Source: DASTSN01 sp035549175 | GTDB taxonomy: Bacteria; Bacteroidota; Bacteroidia; Chitinophagales; Chitinophagaceae | Reading direction: 5' to 3' | Assembly: GCA_035549175.1 (NCBI GenBank) | Contig: DASZRL010000092.1 | Coordinates: 1-64,000 of the forward strand | Length of the DNA: 64,000 nt | In this document: piece by piece, positions 59,279-64,000 of the stretch | Layout: each line of letters starts with the position of its first letter | Numbering within the stretch: position 1 is the stretch's first letter | Made by a program: the position numbers and the translations under genes | Notes under the pieces: generated by a model | The model's database searches: none | Told to the model about the DNA's origin: nothing | Seen by the model: only the letters and a program-made list of their open reading frames with translations

Positions 59279-61519
59279 ATGGAAACCGTAGCGCAACTAC
59301 CCAAGTACAACCTGACCGAAGAACAGGAAAAGAAACTCATCCTGCGGGAGTACCGTGCCCTGCTCAGGTCCCTGAAAGTCAAGCTCAAGCCCGGGGACCG
59401 CAAGCTGATCCGGCATGCCTTTGAACTGGCTGCCGAAGCCCATAAAACCATGCGCCGCAAGAGCGGCGAACCCTATATCCTGCACCCGCTGGCCGTGGCC
59501 CGGATCTGCGTGGAGGAAATCGGCCTGGGTATCCGGTCCACGATCTGTTCCCTGCTGCACGATACGGTGGAAGACACCGATGTAACCCTGGAGGACGTGG
59601 AGCGCGAGTTCGGCAGCGAAATCGCCCGGATCGTGGACGGCCTCACCAAGATCGCCAACGTGATCGATGTCAATGCCTCCCAGCAGGCTGAGAACTTCAA
59701 GAAGATCCTGCTGACCCTTACCGACGACCCCCGGGTGATCCTCATCAAGCTGGCCGACCGCCTGCACAACATGCGGACCCTGGACAGCATGAAGCCGGAA
59801 AAACAGCTGAAGGTTTCCTCCGAAACGGTCTATGTGTATGCCCCGCTCGCCCACCGCATGGGGCTGTACAACATCAAGACCGAAATGGAGGACCTGGCCA
59901 TGAAGTACATGGAACCCCAGACCTACCGGGAGATCGCCAAGAAACTATCCGAGACCAAGCGGGAGCGCACCCGGTACATCAACGAATTTATCCGGCCCCT
60001 GAAGGAGCAGCTGGAAAAAGGCGGGTTCCGTTTCGAGATCTTCGGGCGGCCCAAGAGCATCCATTCCATCTGGAACAAGATGCGCAAAAAGGGGGTGGCC
60101 TTCGAAGAGGTCTACGACCTGTTCGCCATCCGCATCATCCTGGATTCCCCGCCCGAAAAGGAAAAGGAGGATTGCTGGAAGGTCTATTCGGTGATCACCG
60201 ACGAGTATACCCCGTCCCCCGAACGGCTCCGCGACTGGCTCAGCAACCCCAAAAGCAATGGCTACGAGGCCCTGCACACCACCGTGATGGGGCCGCAGGG
60301 CAAGTGGGTCGAGGTGCAGATACGCACCAAGCGCATGAACGAGATTGCTGAAAAGGGCCTGGCGGCGCACTGGAAATACAAGGAGGGAGGCGCCGACGAG
60401 AGCCGCTTCGACCAGTGGTTCCAGCAGATCCGGGAGATGATCAGCAACCAGGAGACCGACAGCATCGACTTTCTCCAGGATTTCAAAACCAGTTTCCTGA
60501 CCGAGGAAATCTATGTGTACACGCCCAAGGGGGACGTCAAGATGCTGCCCGTCGGCTCCACGGCCCTGGATTTTGCCTTTTCCATTCACAGCGCCATCGG
60601 TACGCAGTGTATCGGGGCCAAGGTCAACCATAAGCTGGTCCCGATCAGCCACAAACTGCGCAGCGGAGACCAGGTGGAGATCATCACGTCCGGCAAGCAG
60701 AAGCCTTCGGAGGACTGGCTGGGCTTCGTAGTCACCGCCAAGGCCCGCACCAAGATCAAGGACGCCCTGAAGGAGGCCAAGCGGGCGATTGCCGATGAGG
60801 GTAAGTATACCCTCCAGCGCAAGCTGGAGGGGATGGGCGCCGCCTTTTCCCAGGGAAATATCGACGAGGTGGCGGCCTTTTACAAACTCAGTTCGTCCCT
60901 GGACCTGTTTTACCAGATCGCGATCCGTAACATCGACCTGCGGGAACTGAAGGAATTCAAGGTCCTGGGTGATCGCCTTGAATCCCCCCGCCCCGTCAGG
61001 CCGGCCGGGGAGGCGCGTCCCGAGTCCGCCCATGCGGCGGCCCTGTCCAAGAAGGATGCCGAACTGATCATATTCGGGGAAAGCAGCGACCGTATCGTCT
61101 ACAACCTGGCCAATTGCTGCAAACCCATACCCGGGGACGATGTCTTCGGTTTTGTAACCACCGGCAAGGGCCTGACCATTCATCGTACCAACTGCCCCAA
61201 TGCCGCCAAACTGTTGGCCCATTACGGGCACCGCGTCGTCAAGACCAAGTGGGCCAAGAACAAGGAAATCTCCTTCCTGACCGGCCTGAAGATCATCGGC
61301 ATGGATGACGTGGGCGTGATCCACAAGATCACCAACCTGATCTCCGGCGAGCTCAAGATCAATATCGCCGCCCTCACCGTGGAAGCCAAGGAGGGCCTGT
61401 TCAAGGGGGACATCAAGCTTTACGTGCACGACAAGGAGGAACTGGAAAACCTGGTGGCCCGCCTCAAGGACCTGCCGGGGATCGAACGCGTGGAACGGTT
61501 TGATGCCGAGGCGGCCTGA
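59279..61519 (+). CDS. Bifunctional (p)ppGpp synthetase/hydrolase (Rel/SpoT)
   Basis: This long RSH protein of 746 residues makes and degrades the stringent-response alarmone. The HD hydrolase site is intact (SLLHDTVEDT, His94-Asp95; LIKLADRLHNMRTL). The synthetase domain (about 240-350) has the FGRPKSIHSIWNKM and YDLFAIRIIL segments with SNGYEALHTTVMGP. A TGS domain follows (about 412-475, EEIYVYTPKGDVKMLPVGSTALDFAF), then a zinc-finger region with LANCCKPIPGDDVFGF and an ACT domain at the end. Both activities are expected. The weak element TAAATTCG sits 6 nt before the ATG. Confidence 0.96.
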   Translation: METVAQLPKYNLTEEQEKKLILREYRALLRSLKVKLKPGDRKLIRHAFELAAEAHKTMRRKSGEPYILHPLAVARICVEEIGLGIRSTICSLLHDTVEDTDVTLEDVEREFGSEIARIVDGLTKIANVIDVNASQQAENFKKILLTLTDDPRVILIKLADRLHNMRTLDSMKPEKQLKVSSETVYVYAPLAHRMGLYNIKTEMEDLAMKYMEPQTYREIAKKLSETKRERTRYINEFIRPLKEQLEKGGFRFEIFGRPKSIHSIWNKMRKKGVAFEEVYDLFAIRIILDSPPEKEKEDCWKVYSVITDEYTPSPERLRDWLSNPKSNGYEALHTTVMGPQGKWVEVQIRTKRMNEIAEKGLAAHWKYKEGGADESRFDQWFQQIREMISNQETDSIDFLQDFKTSFLTEEIYVYTPKGDVKMLPVGSTALDFAFSIHSAIGTQCIGAKVNHKLVPISHKLRSGDQVEIITSGKQKPSEDWLGFVVTAKARTKIKDALKEAKRAIADEGKYTLQRKLEGMGAAFSQGNIDEVAAFYKLSSSLDLFYQIAIRNIDLRELKEFKVLGDRLESPRPVRPAGEARPESAHAAALSKKDAELIIFGESSDRIVYNLANCCKPIPGDDVFGFVTTGKGLTIHRTNCPNAAKLLAHYGHRVVKTKWAKNKEISFLTGLKIIGMDDVGVIHKITNLISGELKINIAALTVEAKEGLFKGDIKLYVHDKEELENLVARLKDLPGIERVERFDAEAA

Positions 61520-61584
61520 GAAGCGTCCCCTAAAAATATTTGCCAACAACCAGCCGGGAAATTCGGTGACTGGGGCCGATGCCG

Positions 61585-61592
61585 TATTTTTG
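61585..61592 (+). promoter_or_regulatory. -7 element of purA
   Basis: TATTTTTG matches TAnnTTTG exactly, 22 bp before the purA ATG. Confidence 0.55.
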
Positions 61593-61614
61593 CCGCCGTC
61601 ATTAAAGAAAAATC

Positions 61615-62880
61615 ATGGTTGATGTTATACTCGGCCTTCAATGGGGCGATGAGGGAAAAGGAAAGATAGTCGATTATTTTGCCAAGGAATATGATGTGGT
61701 GGCCAGGTTCCAGGGCGGCCCCAATGCCGGGCACACGCTCTATGTGGAAGGCAGGAAAATCGTACTCCACCAGATTCCCTCCGGCGTCTTCCATGGTAAT
61801 ACCACCAACCTGATTGGCAACGGGGTCGTCCTCGATCCGGTTACCCTGAAGCGGGAATGCGAAACAGTGGCTTCCTTCGGTATCGATTTACGCAAAAACC
61901 TGTTCATTTCCGAAAGGGCCCACCTGATCCTGCCTACCCACCGGGCGCTCGACAAGGCCGCCGAGGTCTCCAAGGGCCACGAAAAGATCGGTTCCACGCT
62001 GAAAGGCATCGGGCCCACCTACATGGACAAAACCGGGCGCAACGGCATCCGGGTGGGTGATATCCTGGATAAGAGCTTCACCACTTCCTATATCAAGTTG
62101 CGGCTCAAGCACCAGAAACTGCTGGACAATTATGCCTTCACGGAAGATATTTCGGCCTGGGAGGAAGAGTTCTTCGACGCCCTGGAGTTTCTGCGTCAAC
62201 TCAATATCGTTAACGGGGAATATTTTATCAATGACCAGCTGCAGCAGGGCCGGCGCGTCCTGGCCGAAGGAGCCCAGGGCAGCATGCTGGACATAGATTT
62301 CGGAACCTTTCCCTATGTCACGTCCTCCAACACGATTTCTGCCGGTGTCTGCAGCGGCCTGGGCGTCGCACCCCAGAAGATCCGCGACGTCATCGGGGTG
62401 ACCAAGGCCTACTGCACGCGGGTGGGCAGCGGGCCCTTCCCGACCGAGCTGGATGACGCTACCGGGGAAGAGCTGCGCCGCATCGGCAACGAGTTCGGCG
62501 CCACCACCGGCCGCCCCCGCCGCTGCGGGTGGATCGACCTGGTCGCTCTGAAATTCGCCTGTATGGTCAACGGGGTCACCCGGCTGGTCATGACCAAGGC
62601 GGACGTCCTGGACAGCTTTGCGGAGCTCCAGGTGTGTACCGCCTACCAGGTGGATGGCAAGCGGTCTGAAAAAGTGCCCTTCCAGATGATGCGGTCCGCC
62701 ATTCTGCCCGAATACGAACGGTTGGCCGGTTGGAACTGTCCGACCGGAGCCGCCCAATCCGCGTCAGACCTGCCGGAAAAAATGCGCCAGTATGTCGCCT
62801 TCATCAACCACTACCTGGGCGTGGAAATACGCTACATCTCCAATGGTCCCGGACGGGATCAGCTCGTGGTAATTTCCTGA
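61615..62880 (+). CDS. purA: Adenylosuccinate synthetase
   Basis: PurA joins aspartate to IMP using GTP on the way to AMP. The 421 residues begin VDVILGLQWGDEGKGKIVDY, the GTP-binding loop with the catalytic Asp, then GGPNAGHTLY (catalytic His), GIGPTYMDKTGRNGIRVGD, EGAQGSMLDIDFGTFPYVTSSN, and GRPRRCGWIDLVALKFA. Length and motif order are normal. It follows rel by 95 bp with its own -7 element. Confidence 0.98.
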   Translation: MVDVILGLQWGDEGKGKIVDYFAKEYDVVARFQGGPNAGHTLYVEGRKIVLHQIPSGVFHGNTTNLIGNGVVLDPVTLKRECETVASFGIDLRKNLFISERAHLILPTHRALDKAAEVSKGHEKIGSTLKGIGPTYMDKTGRNGIRVGDILDKSFTTSYIKLRLKHQKLLDNYAFTEDISAWEEEFFDALEFLRQLNIVNGEYFINDQLQQGRRVLAEGAQGSMLDIDFGTFPYVTSSNTISAGVCSGLGVAPQKIRDVIGVTKAYCTRVGSGPFPTELDDATGEELRRIGNEFGATTGRPRRCGWIDLVALKFACMVNGVTRLVMTKADVLDSFAELQVCTAYQVDGKRSEKVPFQMMRSAILPEYERLAGWNCPTGAAQSASDLPEKMRQYVAFINHYLGVEIRYISNGPGRDQLVVIS

Positions 62881-62975
62881 TAAAAATGACCTTTTACAGA
62901 GGGAAAATTTTTTTTTAAAAAATTTGGCGAATTAAAAACTTCGCTGAAATTTTACAATTATAATCCTGTTAGACC

Positions 62976-63422
62976 ATGGCATCTAAATCTGATAAGGAAA
63001 AAAAATCCGCCGGGAAAACTGGGTCCGGGAGCCGGAAGGAACCCGCCAAAAAAACGCCTGCCAAACCGAGTAAGGAGGTGGACGGGGATGAGGAGGAGGA
63101 ACTGGACGCCGACGAGGAACTGGATGCAAAGTCTGCTTCCCGGAAGGGCGCTAAAACGGGCGCCACGGCGAAGAAGGACAGCGCCGAGGAGGAAGACGAG
63201 GAGGATTACGATGAGGAGGAGGTTGATGAGTGGGATAAGGTAGAGGAGGAGGAAGAGTGGGATCCTGATTTTGAGGAGTTCGACCTGCCCAAATCGAAGA
63301 CCAAAAAAACAGGAGCGGGCAAGAAAGGCGAAGACGACGACGACTTCAAGATTGACGACGAATTTAAGGATATGGACCTGTTCAACGACAGCGGGTTCGA
63401 CGACGAAGAAGACGACTTCTGA
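62976..63422 (+). CDS. Highly charged low-complexity protein (basic N-terminus, acidic C-terminus)
   Basis: A 148-residue protein with no hydrophobic segment. Residues 1 to about 35 are rich in Lys, Ala, Pro and Ser in the style of histone H1 tails (KEPAKKTPAKPSKE). Residues about 36-148 are dominated by Asp and Glu runs (VEEEEEWDPDFEEFDLPKSK, DDDDFKIDDEFKDMDLF) and end in DDEEDDF. It is predicted to be disordered. The forward reading is preferred over the antisense frame because the start follows an AT-rich leader and the aromatic-acidic repeats look selected. Function unknown; it lies between purA and a pabB-like gene. Confidence 0.7.
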   Translation: MASKSDKEKKSAGKTGSGSRKEPAKKTPAKPSKEVDGDEEEELDADEELDAKSASRKGAKTGATAKKDSAEEEDEEDYDEEEVDEWDKVEEEEEWDPDFEEFDLPKSKTKKTGAGKKGEDDDDFKIDDEFKDMDLFNDSGFDDEEDDF

Positions 63423-63440
63423 GGTGCTCACCCCCCGGGT

Positions 63441-64000
63441 ATGCTGAACCCCGACACCAAGACTGACTGCTTCGAACTACCTGACCATATCGATACGGTA
63501 AGACAACGCATGCTGAACTGGGTAAAACCGTTCAGCATGTTTTGTTTTCTGGATAACCAGGGGTATGCCCACGGCCCCCGCAGCCAGGAATGGCTTCTGG
63601 CTGCCGGCTGCCGGCGCCGGCTGACGCTACAGGCCGGCGGGGCCCTTGATCAGCTGGAGGCCTTCTGGCGGCAGCAGTCCACCTGGTTGTTCGGCCACCT
63701 GGCCTACGATCTGAAAAATGAGCTGGAACCCCTGTCCTCGGATCATCCCGACGGCATCGGCTTTCCCGACCTGTCCTTTTTCGAACCCGAGATCCTGATC
63801 CGCCTGGACGGGGCCAGGCTGGAAATCACCGCTCCCGATCCTGCCGCCGTATTCCAAGACCTGTGCGGCACCGCAGCCGGACTACCCGGCCCCCCGGTAA
63901 GACATCCCCTGGCCATCCGCAGCCGGTTCAGCCGGCCCGGCTACCTGGCAAGGATCGAAGCCCTGCAGCGGCATATCCGCAGGGGGGACTGTTATGAAAT
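63441..64000 (+). CDS. PabB/TrpE-family chorismate-binding enzyme (partial, 3' end outside window)
   Basis: From the ATG at 63441 the frame stays open to the window edge (186 codons). The N-terminal part has FSMFCFLDNQGYAHGP and WLFGHLAYDLKNELE, typical of the Anth_synt_I N-terminal domain, followed by PDLSFFEPEILIRLDG. The last visible segment, SRPGYLARIEALQRHIRRGDCYE, matches the start of the chorismate-binding domain (Y...I..IQ..I..GD.YE). Aminodeoxychorismate synthase component I (folate pathway) is the best guess; TrpE or an isochorismate synthase cannot be excluded without the C-terminus. Confidence 0.85.
   Translation, partial: MLNPDTKTDCFELPDHIDTVRQRMLNWVKPFSMFCFLDNQGYAHGPRSQEWLLAAGCRRRLTLQAGGALDQLEAFWRQQSTWLFGHLAYDLKNELEPLSSDHPDGIGFPDLSFFEPEILIRLDGARLEITAPDPAAVFQDLCGTAAGLPGPPVRHPLAIRSRFSRPGYLARIEALQRHIRRGDCYE

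Noticed and set aside
62958..63431. Frame of 157 codons antisense to the charged protein, rich in Leu/Val/Phe
   Set aside because: Its hydrophobic look is the expected complement of Glu/Asp/Lys codons on the other strand. The sense frame has the better start and leader.
1..64000. CRISPR arrays, insertion sequences, phage or integrase genes
   Set aside because: No regularly spaced direct repeats, transposase motifs or integrase motifs were seen.

Overview
The window comes from a GC-rich member of the Bacteroidota, most like the Chitinophagaceae/Chitinophagales, though I cannot fix the family. The lineage signs are a fused lpxC/fabZ gene, a PorX regulator, a secreted protease with a type IX secretion (T9SS) C-terminal domain, a GGGPS-family prenyltransferase, LolE- and MsbA-type envelope transporters, LytS/LytTR and Reg_prop-type two-component systems, and a recurring TAnnTTTG (-7) promoter element, the form used by the primary sigma factor of this phylum. 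The DNA looks chromosomal. I see no insertion sequence, phage, integrase, CRISPR array or rRNA.

Layout. 1-4988 (minus): a respiratory complex I operon whose order is FNR-like flavoprotein, nuoA, B, C, D, H, I (cut by the window edge). The NADH-input genes nuoE, nuoF and nuoG are absent from their usual place between nuoD and nuoH. 5234-8656: mfd. 9121-14514: a 1797-residue subtilisin-family T9SS cargo protein. 15220-21901 (minus): gyrB, then the lipid A genes lpxC/fabZ and lpxD, a degenerate ATPase-like gene and an HD hydrolase. 22056-26181: porX, a small conserved gene, a PhnP-like hydrolase and an acyl-CoA dehydrogenase. 26193-34869: MsbA-like exporter, rbfA, lolE-like permease, N-terminal half of a split transketolase, WecA-like transferase, frr, EamA transporter, ppk2 and mscL. 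34932-37153: a DUF3078-like outer-membrane protein, scpA and osmC.

37267-43820 (minus) is an accessory block: a secreted protein, a small outer-membrane barrel, a ZU5-like secreted protein, a NarL-type response regulator and its 1030-residue Reg_prop sensor kinase. Three starts here share one bipartite upstream element, which suggests a local regulon. 43924-50033: dxs, a LytS/LytTR pair, an M28 peptidase and a GGGPS homologue. 50683-54051: a B12-dependent (class II) ribonucleotide reductase with DnaA-box-like sites upstream. 54259-58958: a 43-residue lipoprotein, a 48-residue conserved-looking protein, clpX, two different clpP genes and tig. 59081-64000: tRNA-Leu(UAG), rel/spoT, purA, a charged low-complexity protein and a partial pabB-like gene.

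The items most worth following up are the FNR-headed complex I operon without nuoEFG, the three-site motif around the Reg_prop/NarL system, and a set of genes whose -7 element lies only 4-8 nt before the start codon, implying leaderless mRNAs.
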